Shown: positions 27,220-37,787, counted from the stretch's first letter. The stretch is 64,000 bases of DNA from Clostridium sp. JN-1 (GCF_003718715.1 NZ_CP033465.1:2666001-2730000), one strand, 5' to 3'. The notes: generated by a model from the letters alone, not told the origin. Numbers and translations are program-made.

Positions 27220-28413
27220 TTATTTATCTTTATTATTTACCTCTAAGAGGACAATATTTATTTGCACTGCTTTTTTATTTCTCAATATTTTGCAGCTAAT
27301 TGAATCTCCTACTTTATGTTTATCTAATATATCAGCTATATCTTCAAATCTAGAAACTTTCTTATTATCAAGTTCCATTATTATGTCTGTAGGTTTAATT
27401 CCAGCAGCCATGGCTCCACTTCCTGGAATTACTTCTTTTACATAGACACCCTTAATACTATTTTTCTCTGATACCACACTTTGACCATATATTCCAAGAG
27501 AAGGCCTTGGTATTTTTCCATAATCCATTAAAGATTTGATTATATCCTTAACTTCATTTATAGATATAGCAAATCCCATACCTTCAACATTTTGATCCGA
27601 TCCCATTTTTAAACTATTTATTCCTATTACTTCTCCCTTTTCATTACAAAGTGGTCCGCCGCTGTTTCCAGGATTTATTGCTGCATCCGTTTGGATAACT
27701 TTATATATTGATCCTCCATATTGTATCTTTCTATTCAATGCGCTTACTATACCCGCAGTCACAGAACCTGCAAATTCCTGCCCCAGCGGATTTCCAATTG
27801 CAATAGCTAAATCTCCAACCTTAATTTTAGAAGAGTCTCCAAATTTAGCAGTTGGTAAACTTTTAGCGTCTATTTTTACAACAGCCAAATCAGATCTAGG
27901 ATCCGTTCCAATTATACTTGCATTTAAAACTTTTCCACTTGGCAATTTAACTGTAACTTTAGGTTTTCCTTCAATAACATGATAATTAGTAACTATATAA
28001 CCATTAGAATCAAATATTATTCCAGAGCCGCTGCTGCAAATGTCGCCGCTCTTGGGTTCTGAAAATCCATTTTCACTGCTATTTATGCCCACAACAGTAG
28101 GACCAACTATTTCTGAAACCTTAGTTATAGGATTTTCAAGTTTACTTGATGTATATTTAGCCTGACTGTCTTCACCCTTAGATCCAGTTAAAGATTGATT
28201 CATAGGGACATACATTTTACTGTAATACTTCTTAACTATATATGCTCCTGAAATTCCTCCTGAAACTGCAGCAATTAATACAGCAACTATACTATAAAGA
28301 ACAATCTTCATTCTGAACTTTCTTCTATTATTAGTAAACTTTATACTGCCATTATTAGCATCTGCACTTTCCAATTTTGTATCCTTAACCTTTTTTAATT
28401 TATTACCATTCAT
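27220..28413 (-). CDS. htrA: HtrA/DegP-type membrane-anchored serine protease
   Basis: Quality-control protease facing the outside of the membrane. 397 residues from ATG 28413, 8 nt after GAGGT. A cytoplasmic N-terminal tail (to about residue 33) is followed by one membrane helix (LYSIVAVLIAAVSGGISGAY), a trypsin-like domain with the triad His in IVTNYHVIEG, Asp in DPRSDLAVVKID and Ser in NPGNSGGPLCN, and a C-terminal PDZ domain (LGIYGQSVVSEKNSIKGVYV onward). Downstream of a two-component system in the same orientation, 83 nt after the kinase, which suggests envelope-stress control. Confidence 0.93.
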   Translation of the reverse strand: MNGNKLKKVKDTKLESADANNGSIKFTNNRRKFRMKIVLYSIVAVLIAAVSGGISGAYIVKKYYSKMYVPMNQSLTGSKGEDSQAKYTSSKLENPITKVSEIVGPTVVGINSSENGFSEPKSGDICSSGSGIIFDSNGYIVTNYHVIEGKPKVTVKLPSGKVLNASIIGTDPRSDLAVVKIDAKSLPTAKFGDSSKIKVGDLAIAIGNPLGQEFAGSVTAGIVSALNRKIQYGGSIYKVIQTDAAINPGNSGGPLCNEKGEVIGINSLKMGSDQNVEGMGFAISINEVKDIIKSLMDYGKIPRPSLGIYGQSVVSEKNSIKGVYVKEVIPGSGAMAAGIKPTDIIMELDNKKVSRFEDIADILDKHKVGDSISCKILRNKKAVQINIVLLEVNNKDK

Positions 28414-28510
28414 CAGACTGTACCTCATAAAATATTATATTTACATTCATTATAATATATAATGATAATAAAATACTTTTAAATACATATGAACAAAGTG
28501 TAATTATTCT

Positions 28511-29923
28511 TTAAATCCTTCTTAAAGTAAATGTAAACATCACTCCTTGAGGCTCCTTATTGTCAACCCATATATCTTCTCCAAGTTGAGTCAATATACA
28601 TCTCACTATTGGGAGTCCTAATCCTGTACTTATTTTTGATGTTCTTGACTTATCAACCTTGTAAAATCTATCCCATATATGCTTCAAATCATCTTCTGAT
28701 ATATTAGGTCCATCATCATATACAGATATAAACGCTTTTTCTCCTTTTGTTTTGCTAATAATTTTTATATTAGAACCATTTCCTATGTATTTTATAGCAT
28801 TATCTATAAGATTTGTTACCACTTGATTTATTCTATCACGATCTGCTGCAACAAATAGACTTTCATCTTCCATAAGAACATCTACATTTAACTTTTTTTC
28901 TTTGATTTTAGGTTCAAACTTTATTACACATAACCTAATTACTTCATTTATATCAATTTCTTCTATCCTAAGTCTAAATTGGCCTGATTCTATAGCTGAT
29001 AAGTCAAGCAAATCATTTACTAATCTAGTCAATCTTTGAATTTCTTCATATGTAATGGATAAATAATAGTTTTGCTTATTAGTTGGTATGACTCCATCTA
29101 ACATGCCCCCTATAAATCCCTTTATTGATGTTATAGGTGACCTTATCTCGTGTGACACATTTGATATGAATTCTCTTCGATTTTTTTCAACTTCTTCTAG
29201 TGAGTCTGCCATTGAATTAAATGATTTTGCAAGTTCTCCTATTTCATCTTTAGACTTTACATTTACCCTCTTATCAACATCACCCTTTGCTATTTTATAT
29301 GCTACATGATTAATTTGTTCCAATGGTCTTATTATTATTCTCTGGGAAAAGTAATAAATTACAATACATGAAATTACAATAGCAAATATAACAGAAATCC
29401 AAATTATATGATACACCTTTTTAAGTGGGTCTTTTAGTTCATTTATTGAAGTGTGCATCATTATTGCACCCTTGAAAACTCCTTCATCTGAAAAGACAGG
29501 TATTTCATATGTATGAACTGGAACCTTAAATATACTTACATATACTCCTTTTTTTTCAATTGGCTGACCTTCTCTTAAACTTTCTAAGTCACCTGTAAGC
29601 ATTTGAGTTCCTATAAGATCTTTATGTGCATTATTTGAAACTGCATATACATAGCCATAACTATCAACTAGCCATATATCTGCTGATAGATAGCTGCCTA
29701 TGTTCTTTAAGGTTTCATTCATTTTATCTGTTAAAATATTTCCCTGCAAATACTGAATTGCTGCTTCACTTATAAATTGGGATTCTGTCGAAAGTTGACC
29801 TTTCCTCTGATCAAAATAATATTCTTCAAACCAGTACGACAAAAAAGAAGCTGTCATTATAAAAGTTATTGATATTATTACTGTAAATGTTGCAAGAAGC
29901 TTAGAAAATAAGCCCTTTCTCAT
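28511..29923 (-). CDS. Sensor histidine kinase with HAMP domain
   Basis: 470 residues: membrane helix 1 (about 8-30), an extracytoplasmic sensor region (31-172), membrane helix 2 (173-193), HAMP (195-247, ending KDEIGELAKSFNSMADSLEE), the phosphoacceptor helix with His258 in NVSHEIRSPITSIKGF, and a HATPase domain with N box VVTNLIDNAIKY and G2 box TGLGLPIVRCIL. The G1 box reads YDDGPNIS, with Asn where the motif D-x-G-x-G has its second Gly. Starts one base after the response regulator stop, with its ribosome binding site inside that gene. The signal is unknown; htrA downstream hints at envelope stress. Confidence 0.92.
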   Translation of the reverse strand: MRKGLFSKLLATFTVIISITFIMTASFLSYWFEEYYFDQRKGQLSTESQFISEAAIQYLQGNILTDKMNETLKNIGSYLSADIWLVDSYGYVYAVSNNAHKDLIGTQMLTGDLESLREGQPIEKKGVYVSIFKVPVHTYEIPVFSDEGVFKGAIMMHTSINELKDPLKKVYHIIWISVIFAIVISCIVIYYFSQRIIIRPLEQINHVAYKIAKGDVDKRVNVKSKDEIGELAKSFNSMADSLEEVEKNRREFISNVSHEIRSPITSIKGFIGGMLDGVIPTNKQNYYLSITYEEIQRLTRLVNDLLDLSAIESGQFRLRIEEIDINEVIRLCVIKFEPKIKEKKLNVDVLMEDESLFVAADRDRINQVVTNLIDNAIKYIGNGSNIKIISKTKGEKAFISVYDDGPNISEDDLKHIWDRFYKVDKSRTSKISTGLGLPIVRCILTQLGEDIWVDNKEPQGVMFTFTLRRI

Positions 29924-29924
29924 T

Positions 29925-30611
29925 TTACTTCACCTCAAATTTATAACCAACTCCCCAAACTGTTTCTATTTGCCAATTAGATCCTCCTTGAAGCTTTTCT
30001 CTAAGCCTTTTTACATGAACATCAACGGTTCTTGAATCTCCTGGATAATCATATCCCCAAACTTCACATAAAAGCTGTTCTCTAGTAAACACCCTGTTTT
30101 TATTATTAGCTAAGTAATACAATAATTCGAATTCCTTTGGCGGCATTTTAATTTCTTTCCCATCATATATAACTGTATATGAATTTATATCTATCATTAA
30201 TTTTTCAAAATTCAATACTTCTCTATTTTCATTATCCATATTGTATCTTCTTAAAACTGCCTTTATTCTTGCAAGCATTTCCTTTGGTTCAAAAGGTTTA
30301 ACCATATAATCATCTGCTCCAAGTTCTAATCCCAGTACTTTATCAAAAGTTTCACCTTTAGCAGTAAGCATGATTACAGGTGTTTCATAATCTTTTCTAA
30401 TCCACTTAAGAACATCTATACCATCAACATGTGGAAGCATTATGTCCAAAAGTACTAAATCCGGCTTATATTCTAAAAATACACTTTGTGCTTCTTTGCC
30501 ATCATGTGAAACTTTAGTATCATAACCTGCACTCTCAACATACATTTTTATAACTTCACATATATTTTCGTCATCGTCAACTATGAGTATCTTCCCTATA
30601 GATCCTTCCAT
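29925..30611 (-). CDS. OmpR-family response regulator
   Basis: 228 residues. The receiver domain has acidic pocket VDDDEN, phosphorylation site Asp56 in DLVLLDIMLP, MLTAKGE and the Lys in DYMVKPFEP. The C-terminal winged-helix DNA-binding domain (about 130-228) has PPKEFELLYYLANNKNRVFT and GDSRTVDVHVKRLREKL. Upstream of, and nearly touching, the kinase gene, so the two form one operon. Similar to the PhoB/WalR branch; exact regulon not inferable. Confidence 0.94.
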   Translation of the reverse strand: MEGSIGKILIVDDDENICEVIKMYVESAGYDTKVSHDGKEAQSVFLEYKPDLVLLDIMLPHVDGIDVLKWIRKDYETPVIMLTAKGETFDKVLGLELGADDYMVKPFEPKEMLARIKAVLRRYNMDNENREVLNFEKLMIDINSYTVIYDGKEIKMPPKEFELLYYLANNKNRVFTREQLLCEVWGYDYPGDSRTVDVHVKRLREKLQGGSNWQIETVWGVGYKFEVK

Positions 30612-30759
30612 TTAAATTTACTCCCCTCCATTTAAATCATTAGAATATATTAACATATACATCTATAACTTATCACATATTATATATATTCTAAATAGTG
30701 AAATAAAAATTTGCATTTATTCCACTAAAATTCATTGTATATCCTAAATATAAAATATG

Positions 30760-30785
30760 AGCATGCAGATGACTTTCTGCATGCT
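30760..30785 (-). terminator. Hairpin after prs
   Basis: 10-bp stem (AGCATGCAGA at 30760-30769 and TCTGCATGCT at 30776-30785) just past the prs stop; the minus strand continues CATATTTTATATTT, so termination is plausible but the T run is offset. Confidence 0.6.
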
Positions 30786-30792
30786 TTTAGTC

Positions 30793-31752
30793 TTATTCTT
30801 CAAATAATTTACTTACTGAAACATCTTCGTATATTCTCTTTATAGCTTCTGCAAATATAGGAGCTACTGATAATATTTTAAACTTATCAAGCTTCTTTTC
30901 TTCCGGTAAACTTATTGTGTTGAGCATAACTAATTCTTTTAGTTTGGATTCCCTTATTCTCTCAATAGCTGGGCCGGACAAAACAGCATGTGTACAGCAT
31001 GCATATACTTCTTTTGCACCCATATTAATTAATGCATTAGCACCGTTTGTTATAGTGCCTGCAGTATCTATCATATCATCTACTAGTATAACAGTTTTAT
31101 TCTTTACATCTCCAATAATATTCATTACCTCAGATACATTGGCCTTAGGTCTTCTTTTATCTATTATAGCAATTGGTGCCTGCAGCTTATCTGCAAACTT
31201 TCTAGCTCTTGTTACACTCCCTAGATCAGGTGAAACAACAACTACATCATCCCTATCTGCAAATCCATTTTGTTTAAAGTATTTTGCTAAAATAGGTGCT
31301 CCAAGTAAATGATCCAATGGTATATTAAAGTATCCTTGAATTTGGGATGCATGTAGATCCATTGTAAGTACCCTATCAGCCCCAGCTGTAGTTAAAATAT
31401 CTGCAACTAATTTTGCTGTAATTGGATCCCTTGCCTTAGCCTTCCTGTCTTGTCTTGCATAACCGTAATATGGAATTACAGCTGTTATTCTTCCTGCTGA
31501 TGCCCTTTTGAAAGCATCTATCATAATTAAAAGTTCCATTAGGTTGTCATTTACAGGATAATCTGTTGATTGAATCACAAATACATCTGTACCTCTTACT
31601 GTCTCTCCGATATCAACTGATATCTCTCCATCACTGAAAGTTGAAACCTTTGCTTCTCCAACTTGTAGTCCTAGTGTGTCAGCTATTTCCCTAGCTAAAT
31701 CAAGATTAGAGTTACCTGCAAAAATTTTAATGTTTTTACCATGGGTTATCAT
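30793..31752 (-). CDS. prs: Ribose-phosphate pyrophosphokinase (PRPP synthetase)
   Basis: Makes PRPP from ribose 5-phosphate and ATP for purine, pyrimidine, His and Trp synthesis. 319 residues, class I type: [20 protein letters not shown], the flexible-loop region [35 protein letters not shown], and the PRPP-binding loop [18 protein letters not shown]. Follows glmU by 18 nt on the same strand, the conserved glmU-prs pair of Firmicutes. AGGAGGATTAACA precedes the ATG. Confidence 0.97.
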   Translation of the reverse strand: MITHGKNIKIFAGNSNLDLAREIADTLGLQVGEAKVSTFSDGEISVDIGETVRGTDVFVIQSTDYPVNDNLMELLIMIDAFKRASAGRITAVIPYYGYARQDRKAKARDPITAKLVADILTTAGADRVLTMDLHASQIQGYFNIPLDHLLGAPILAKYFKQNGFADRDDVVVVSPDLGSVTRARKFADKLQAPIAIIDKRRPKANVSEVMNIIGDVKNKTVILVDDMIDTAGTITNGANALINMGAKEVYACCTHAVLSGPAIERIRESKLKELVMLNTISLPEEKKLDKFKILSVAPIFAEAIKRIYEDVSVSKLFEE

Positions 31753-31770
31753 TGTTAATCCTCCTAAAAC

Positions 31771-33141
31771 TTATTTCTTTAGTCCTTTTTTTTCTACCCA
31801 ACCTTCTATGTTCCTTTGTTTGGCTCTTGCAATTGCTAAAGCTCCTTCTGGAACTTCTTTTGTTATTGTTGAACCTGCAGCTATATATGTATTTGATTTA
31901 ACAGTAACTGGAGAAACTAAGTTAGTATTACAACCTATAAAAGCATGATCTCCAATTATAGTTTTATATTTTGCTTTTCCATCATAATTTACAACAACAG
32001 TTCCGCATCCAAAGTTACATCCACTGCCAACTTCTGCATCTCCAATATAAGTTAAGTGAGATACTTTTGTATTGTCACCTATTGTTGATTTTTTAATTTC
32101 AACAAAGTCACCAATTCTAGCTGACTTTCCTATAACAGTTTGCGGTCTTATATAAGCATACGGTCCGACTGTTGTATTATTTCCTACTTCACTATCTAAA
32201 ATAACAGAACTTTGTATTGTTACATTTTCATTTATGACACTATTGTCAATTCTTGAATTAGGATATAGTATACATCCTTCTTTTATTATAGTTGCTCCCT
32301 GAAGTACATTACCTGGATATATTATAGTATCATTTCCTATTTGAACATCCATATCTATATATGTATTAGCAGGATCAATTAATGTAACGCCATTTTCCAT
32401 ATGTTTTTCATTTATCCTATTTCTCATAACCTTTTCAGCTTGTGAAAGTTGAACCCTAGAGTTGACTCCCATCGTCTCTTCAAATGGTATTGAGAAACCG
32501 CCTATTCTTTCACCGCTTGATTTTAAAATTTCAATTACATCTGTTAGATAATATTCTCCTTGAGCATTACTATTATTTAATTTATCAATACTTAAAAGCA
32601 AACTTTCTATATCAAAGCAATACATTCCAGAATTTATCTCTTTAACTTTAAGTTCTTCTTCATTACAATCTTTGTGTTCTACAATTTTGCTTACTTGTTC
32701 ACTTTCTTCTCTTATTATTCTGCCATAGCCATCTGGATTATCTACAATAGATGTAACTACAGTTGCCTTATAATTACCTTTTTCGTGAAAATTAAAAAGC
32801 TTACTTATAGTTTCACATGTAATTAGTGGTGCATCTCCAGTAAATATTGCAACTGTTCCCTTTTTACCACTTAAAAATTCCTTAGCGCACATAACTGCAT
32901 GGCCTGTACCTAGCTGCTTTTGTTGAAATGAATAACTTACATCTTTTTTTGAGGTAGCTTCTTTTACTTTTTCTGCTCCCTTACCAATTACAACATCTAT
33001 ATTTTCAACTTCAGACTTTTTAATAGCATCTATGACTACATTTACCATTTCTTTCCCACATACTTTATGTAATACCTTTGGGATGGAAGATTTCATCCTT
33101 TTTCCCTCTCCTGCTGCCAATATTATAGCACATTTATACAT
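31771..33141 (-). CDS. glmU: Bifunctional UDP-GlcNAc pyrophosphorylase / glucosamine-1-phosphate acetyltransferase
   Basis: Makes UDP-GlcNAc for peptidoglycan: acetylates glucosamine-1-phosphate, then couples it to UTP. 456 residues from ATG 33141. The N-terminal uridyltransferase domain has [20 protein letters not shown] and [11 protein letters not shown]; the C-terminal left-handed beta-helix has hexapeptide repeats ([35 protein letters not shown]) with the catalytic His near [17 protein letters not shown] lies just before 33141; the longer frame from 33216 is not needed. Operon partner of prs. Confidence 0.97.
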   Translation of the reverse strand: MYKCAIILAAGEGKRMKSSIPKVLHKVCGKEMVNVVIDAIKKSEVENIDVVIGKGAEKVKEATSKKDVSYSFQQKQLGTGHAVMCAKEFLSGKKGTVAIFTGDAPLITCETISKLFNFHEKGNYKATVVTSIVDNPDGYGRIIREESEQVSKIVEHKDCNEEELKVKEINSGMYCFDIESLLLSIDKLNNSNAQGEYYLTDVIEILKSSGERIGGFSIPFEETMGVNSRVQLSQAEKVMRNRINEKHMENGVTLIDPANTYIDMDVQIGNDTIIYPGNVLQGATIIKEGCILYPNSRIDNSVINENVTIQSSVILDSEVGNNTTVGPYAYIRPQTVIGKSARIGDFVEIKKSTIGDNTKVSHLTYIGDAEVGSGCNFGCGTVVVNYDGKAKYKTIIGDHAFIGCNTNLVSPVTVKSNTYIAAGSTITKEVPEGALAIARAKQRNIEGWVEKKGLKK

Positions 33142-33251
33142 TATAACACCTCTTTGTATACTTTTTATAAATAGTATAAAAAAACATCCCTTAATATTAT
33201 ATTTTATATATAACATATTTTCAACCTTATGATGTAACTTTATATCAACTT

Positions 33252-33638
<387 letters not shown>

Positions 33639-33678
33639 CCTTATTTTTAAAAAAATCAATAAGTTTTTTGAAAATTTA

Positions 33679-34494
33679 TTATTTAAAGAATCTAGAAGGA
33701 TATAACAGAGATTCACCCTTTTCATTGACACCTTTAAAATCAACTATAGATACATAATCATGTATTAGTTTCCTAGGTGTCTCCATGTTATCTATTAAAA
33801 CACCTATTCCCAAAAGTTTGCTTTCAAATTCCTTTAGTAGATCAATTATGCCCATCGCAGTTCCTCCAGCTTTCATAAAATCATCTATAAATATACAGTT
33901 GCTATTCTTATTTAATGATTTCTTGGATAAGGACATATTCTGTATTCTACCACTAGAACCAGATACATAATTTATGCTCAATGTAGATCCTTCTGTAATT
34001 TTCGTTTCACGTCTAGCAAGTACTAATTGAACGCCCAGCATTTTAGCTACTTCATATGCAAGTGGTATACCTTTAGTTTCAACAGTTATCACATAATCTA
34101 CATCTTTAGTTATAAAGGCTGAAGCAAGTATCTTACCTGCTGTGTGAATTATCTGCGGATCAAATACTATGTCAGTTACATATAAAAAGTTCCCTGGTAT
34201 TATTCTATCCCTACTTTTCAAAATAATACATAATTCTTCAGCAAATTTCCTACTTTCTTCCTTGGACATACCACAGACATATTTAATGCCTCCTGCTGCA
34301 CCGGATATAGTGTTAATTTTGCCCATATCAAGTTTATTTAAAGTATCTTTAATAACTACTAAGTCTTCACTTATTGTTGACTTAGCTGCATTAAACATAT
34401 TAGTAAACTTGTTTAAGTTTATAATTTTGTTAGGATTTTCCATTAAAGTTTTAGTTATTGCAGCTACCCTCTGGTTTCTAGTAAATTTCTCCAT
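33679..34494 (-). CDS. purR: Purine operon repressor PurR (Bacillus type)
   Basis: Repressor that senses PRPP: 271 residues with an N-terminal winged helix (NQRVAAITKTLMENPNKIIN and FTNMFNAAKSTISEDLVVIK) and a C-terminal phosphoribosyltransferase-like domain carrying the PRPP motif CIFIDDFMKAGGTAMGII. Unlike catalytic PRTases it uses PRPP as an inducer. First gene of the long minus-strand block, 85 nt upstream of spoVG, as in Bacillus. Element B lies upstream, between it and murC. Confidence 0.95.
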   Translation of the reverse strand: MEKFTRNQRVAAITKTLMENPNKIINLNKFTNMFNAAKSTISEDLVVIKDTLNKLDMGKINTISGAAGGIKYVCGMSKEESRKFAEELCIILKSRDRIIPGNFLYVTDIVFDPQIIHTAGKILASAFITKDVDYVITVETKGIPLAYEVAKMLGVQLVLARRETKITEGSTLSINYVSGSSGRIQNMSLSKKSLNKNSNCIFIDDFMKAGGTAMGIIDLLKEFESKLLGIGVLIDNMETPRKLIHDYVSIVDFKGVNEKGESLLYPSRFFK

Positions 34495-34817
34495 TATACC
34501 ACCTATCTATATAAAAATTTTTTTTACGAATAATATCAAATAAATTTAATCTATTATTCATATTTTATTCTAAAACATAAATAATATCAATACACTTAAA
34601 AAGAAACAGAGGACAATTGACAGAGAAGGAGGATTTTTCTTAGCTTCGCTTACGAAAAATCTTTAATAAAAAAAAGCGGCTACAGCCGCGTTATTTCGCT
34701 TCGCTCAACTTTTTTTGGGCGCAGCCCTTAACTATGCTGCTTTATTACTACTTTTCTTATTATTACATTTTTATATAACTATACTTTTTATGCGGCAGCA
34801 TATTAATGTTTTTCACT

Positions 34818-34997
34818 TTAAAACTCATATGTTATTTCATAAACACCATCATATTTTTTTGACCTCATTATAACCCCGCATTTTTCACAACTAAACGTAG
34901 ATGGTTCAATTATATTCTCATCATCTATTTCATCAAATATTTCAGCCACATCTTTTGGTATATATTCTTCTACTTCACAATTCTCATATTTAAGTTC
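34818..34997 (-). pseudogene. Relic of a small zinc-ribbon protein in element B
   Basis: Sixty open codons with no start codon: a TAG lies directly upstream. It encodes Y-E-N-C ... EEYIPKDVAEIFDEID ... TFSCEKCGVIMRSKKYDG and ends YEF-stop. The second C-x-x-C pair is intact; the first has lost one Cys (Tyr in its place). The same frame in element C (42335-42514) has the opposite damage. Function unknown; the intact ancestor looks like a small two-knuckle zinc ribbon. Confidence 0.6.
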
Positions 34998-35009
34998 CTA
35001 AAAATAAAT

Positions 35010-35438
35010 AAAATAGTAAAAAGAAAAAGCAAGACAGGCTATATAAGTGAAAAAATAATTTATACTTCTGAGGATTGCAGTAACTGTGATCATAAGATCA
35101 AATGCATAAAAGGAGATAACTGCAAAACACCATTAGAAGAAAGAGTTAAAAATCTTGAGACTTCAAAGCTATTCAACATGCTTAGCAAAGAGAATCTTGA
35201 AAGAATTGTAAGCAAATCAGGCTGCGAGTTGAGAATGAATCGAAGTATTCAAGCCGAAGGCTCTTTTGCAGAGATAAAACAGGATATGAGATTTCACAGA
35301 TATCTAAGTAAAGGTAAAAAGAATGTTTTGGCAGAAAGTGTTCTGTTAGCAATGGCACATAATATAAATAAGCTGCATAATAAAATTCAGTCAGATAGAA
35401 CTGAAACACATCTTTCTCCATTTAAAAAAAGTGCATAA
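35010..35438 (+). pseudogene. C-terminal remnant of an IS1182-family transposase
   Basis: About 135 codons remain, from KTGYISEKIIYTSEDCSNCD through QAEGSFAEIKQDMRFHRYL to KNVLAESVLLAMAHNINKLH and a stop at 35438. The Cys-rich zinc segment (CSNC, CIKGDNC), the late Glu of the DDE triad in the E-G-S-F-A-E-I-K context and the AHN tail are typical of IS1182-like enzymes. The N-terminal two thirds, including the first catalytic Asp residues, is absent, so it cannot act. It sits inside repeat element B. An open frame from ATG 35178 is only the tail of this remnant. Confidence 0.8.
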
Positions 35439-35568
35439 TTTTAAAATTTTAAAAACTCTGCAAATCAAAAAAACCTAATATCAAGAGTTTTGAGGTGCAC
35501 CATTTTTTAAATATTGAACTCATTTGTCCTTAAAGTATCATAAAAGTTTCCGTAAAATACCTAAAAAC

Positions 35569-35620
35569 GCTGCCACGTTAGCAAATTTTTTTATGCTAAT
35601 GCGACAGCCCCTTTTTTTTA
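35569..35620 (+). terminator. Terminator downstream of the transposase remnant
   Basis: Stem with arms GCTGCCACGTTAGC (35569-35582) and GCTAATGCGACAGC (35595-35608), with two mismatches, followed by eight T. A second inverted repeat (AATTCCAGTAAAAA/TTTTTACTGGAATT) follows at 35630-35664. Probably part of the old insertion sequence. Confidence 0.75.
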
Positions 35621-35920
35621 TAGACAATAAAATTCCAGTAAAAATTCTATTTTTACTGGAATTTAAGTGCTAAACCTCTGAGTTAGCAATGTTTCGCTTA
35701 AGCGAAACGAGCTATCAAAAATTTAATTAAAGATTTTTCGTAAGCTAATCTTACGAAAAATCCTCCTTAATTGTCCTCTGTCCTCTGTTTTTAGTATTGT
35801 ACTATTTCATTCACTCATTGTATTATTTGATATATATAAATAAAAATTTATTAATAATGTTTTTTTGAGTAGTTTTTGTATATAATTAATAAATAGAGTA
35901 TTTAAAAGGAGCTGATTTAG

Positions 35921-37297
35921 GTGTCGTTTGATTTTATTAAAGACAAAGACAAGACAATACATTTTATAGGAATTGGTGGTATAAGTATGAGCGGTTTAGC
36001 TCAAATTCTGTTAACAAGGGGTTTCAATGTCTCCGGATCAGATATGAAAGCCTCACCTGTAACAGATAAATTAGCCTCAATTGGTGCAAAAATATATATC
36101 GGTCAATCGGAGAATAATATAACAAATGATATTGATTTAGTAATATACACAGCAGCTATATCTAAAGATAATCCCGAGTACGTTAAGGCTTTATCTTTAA
36201 ATATCCCAATTATGAGCAGAGCTGAACTCCTAGGTCGTATAATGAAAGGTCATAAATACAATGTTGCAGTATCTGGAACTCATGGTAAAACTACTACAAC
36301 CTCTATTATATCTCATATATGCTTAGCTGCTAACCTAGACCCTACTATATTAGTAGGGGGACAATTAGATGCTATAAATGGTAATGTACGTTCAAGTAAC
36401 AGTCAATATTTTATAACTGAGGCATGTGAATACAAAGGTTCTTTTTTAAAGTTTTTCCCATACATTGGTGTAATATTGAATATCGATGCAGACCATCTTG
36501 ATTATTATAAAGATATAGATGATATACAAAATGCTTTTATAAAGTTTGCTAAGCTTATTCCTAAGGATGGCTATTTGGTATGCTATGCTGAAGATAAACG
36601 AATGGATAAAGTTATCTCAGAATCCAATTGTAATGTAATAACTTACGGCATAGATAAAGGAAATGTTACATGTAAGAATGTACATTTTAATGAAAAAGCT
36701 TGTGCTTCATTTGACGTATGCAAAGATGGAAATGAGCTAATGCACGTTCAGTTAAATATTCCGGGCAAACACAATATATTAAATGCACTAGCAAGTATTT
36801 GTGCTTCGCTTTGCCTTAATGTATCCAGCGAGAATATAGTCAAAGGTATTGCAAACTTTAAAGGTATACACAGAAGATTTGAACTCAAAGGTGTTAAATC
36901 CGGTGTTACTGTAATAGATGATTATGCACATCATCCAACAGAAATAAAAGCTACATTAAGTGCAGCAAATAATTATCCACACAAAAGAATTTTTTGTGTT
37001 TTTCAACCTCATACCTACTCTAGAACACTAAATTTATTTGATGAATTTACTAAAGCCTTTGATAATATTGACGAACTTATACTTGCAGATATATATGCTG
37101 CAAGAGAAAAAGATACTGGAGTCGTTAGTTCAAATTCCCTAGGAGATAAAATAAGAGAACGAAACGTTAAGTGCTCTAACTTTCACAGCTTTGAAGACAT
37201 TGTTTCATATTTAAATGAAAACTTAGAAAACGGCGATTTACTTCTTACAATAGGTGCTGGAGATGTATTTAAAGTAGGAGAAATGTATTTAAAGTAA
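35921..37297 (+). CDS. murC: UDP-N-acetylmuramate--L-alanine ligase
   Basis: ATP-dependent ligase that adds L-Ala to UDP-MurNAc, the first amino acid of the peptidoglycan stem. 458 residues. [19 protein letters not shown] is the nucleotide-binding N-domain, [19 protein letters not shown] the Mur ligase P-loop, DADHLDYY and [14 protein letters not shown] the central and C-terminal signatures. GTG start, 9 nt after AAAGGAG. Divergent from purR across element B. Confidence 0.97.
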   Translation: MSFDFIKDKDKTIHFIGIGGISMSGLAQILLTRGFNVSGSDMKASPVTDKLASIGAKIYIGQSENNITNDIDLVIYTAAISKDNPEYVKALSLNIPIMSRAELLGRIMKGHKYNVAVSGTHGKTTTTSIISHICLAANLDPTILVGGQLDAINGNVRSSNSQYFITEACEYKGSFLKFFPYIGVILNIDADHLDYYKDIDDIQNAFIKFAKLIPKDGYLVCYAEDKRMDKVISESNCNVITYGIDKGNVTCKNVHFNEKACASFDVCKDGNELMHVQLNIPGKHNILNALASICASLCLNVSSENIVKGIANFKGIHRRFELKGVKSGVTVIDDYAHHPTEIKATLSAANNYPHKRIFCVFQPHTYSRTLNLFDEFTKAFDNIDELILADIYAAREKDTGVVSSNSLGDKIRERNVKCSNFHSFEDIVSYLNENLENGDLLLTIGAGDVFKVGEMYLK

Positions 37298-37329
37298 ACT
37301 TAATTTAAAAATATTTATACGTGTAAAAT

Positions 37330-37371
37330 CCTCCAGTATGGTAATAATATTAGTAGTTACCTTATTGGAGG
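37330..37371 (+). promoter_or_regulatory. Hairpin that buries the ribosome binding site of the gene after murC
   Basis: CCTCCAGTATGGTAA (37330-37344) pairs with TTACCTTATTGGAGG (37357-37371): 14 of 15 positions pair, counting one G-T, with a 12-nt loop. The right arm contains the Shine-Dalgarno GGAGG (37367-37371), 7 nt before ATG 37379. TGTTTTTAT follows, so it could also end murC transcripts. Either way translation of the next gene would depend on opening the stem. Confidence 0.7.
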
Positions 37372-37378
37372 TGTTTTT

Positions 37379-37693
37379 ATGAGAAACTTTTTAATATCTG
37401 CTGGTGTAGATATCATATTCATCTTTGCATCTTACTTTTTATTTCGAGCAGTAATTAGAGGTCCTCTGCGCCATAAAATGTATGAAAGATTTTTTAGCTC
37501 TTTTGCTAAATTCGTAATTTATATTTTTTTATTATCTGCAATCATAACTTCTATCGCAGCGTATATCCTCTACAGAACTCGATATATTACTTATGTAAAT
37601 ATAATAGCACCTGCACTTGTATCAATACTAGTAGGTTTCTTTATGTCCTTGGTTCCAACTAAAGGCATAAGTGATGAAAAAGATAAAGCTTAG
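37379..37693 (+). CDS. Small membrane protein of unknown function
   Basis: 104 residues, not recognised as a named family. Three hydrophobic segments (about 5-24, 43-65 and 72-92) separated by basic stretches (RAVIRGPLRHKMYERF; LYRTRYITYV) and a charged tail GISDEKDKA. The positive segments suggest the loop between helices 1 and 2 is cytoplasmic. Located 81 nt after murC; its ribosome binding site lies in a strong hairpin, and a terminator follows the gene. Confidence 0.7.
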   Translation: MRNFLISAGVDIIFIFASYFLFRAVIRGPLRHKMYERFFSSFAKFVIYIFLLSAIITSIAAYILYRTRYITYVNIIAPALVSILVGFFMSLVPTKGISDEKDKA

Positions 37694-37713
37694 TTTAAAT
37701 AAATTATTAAAAG

Positions 37714-37755
37714 AAACTGTCTTAAATGATAATCTGCATTTTAAGACAGTTTTTA
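37714..37755 (+). terminator. Terminator after the small membrane protein gene
   Basis: AAACTGTCTTAAA pairs with TTTAAGACAGTTT, followed by TTTAATCC. Positioned 20 nt after the stop. Confidence 0.8.
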
Positions 37756-37787
37756 ATCCAATTGATACCACTTTTTTAATTTTTGTA

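Larger units (their letters stand above)
34606..35788. repeat. Repeat element B, interrupted by an insertion-sequence remnant
   Basis: Occupies most of the 1.4-kb gap between purR and murC. The left end (34606, ACAGAGGACAATTGACAGAG then AAGGAGGATTTTTC) and right end (to 35788, inverse of ACAGAGGACAGAGGACAATT then AAGGAGGATTTTTC) match each other. The left module (34626-34770) has hairpins GCGGC-TACA-GCCGC and GCAGCC...TGCTGC and closely resembles element C. The right end has hairpin GTTTCGCT/AGCGAAAC (35691-35708). Inside lie a 60-codon zinc-ribbon relic (34818-34997) and a transposase remnant with its flank (about 35010-35680). Without that insert it would be about the size of C. Confidence 0.78.

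Noticed and set aside
35182-35421. 79-codon minus-strand frame
   Set aside because: Shadow of the transposase remnant on the opposite strand, which has clear family similarity.
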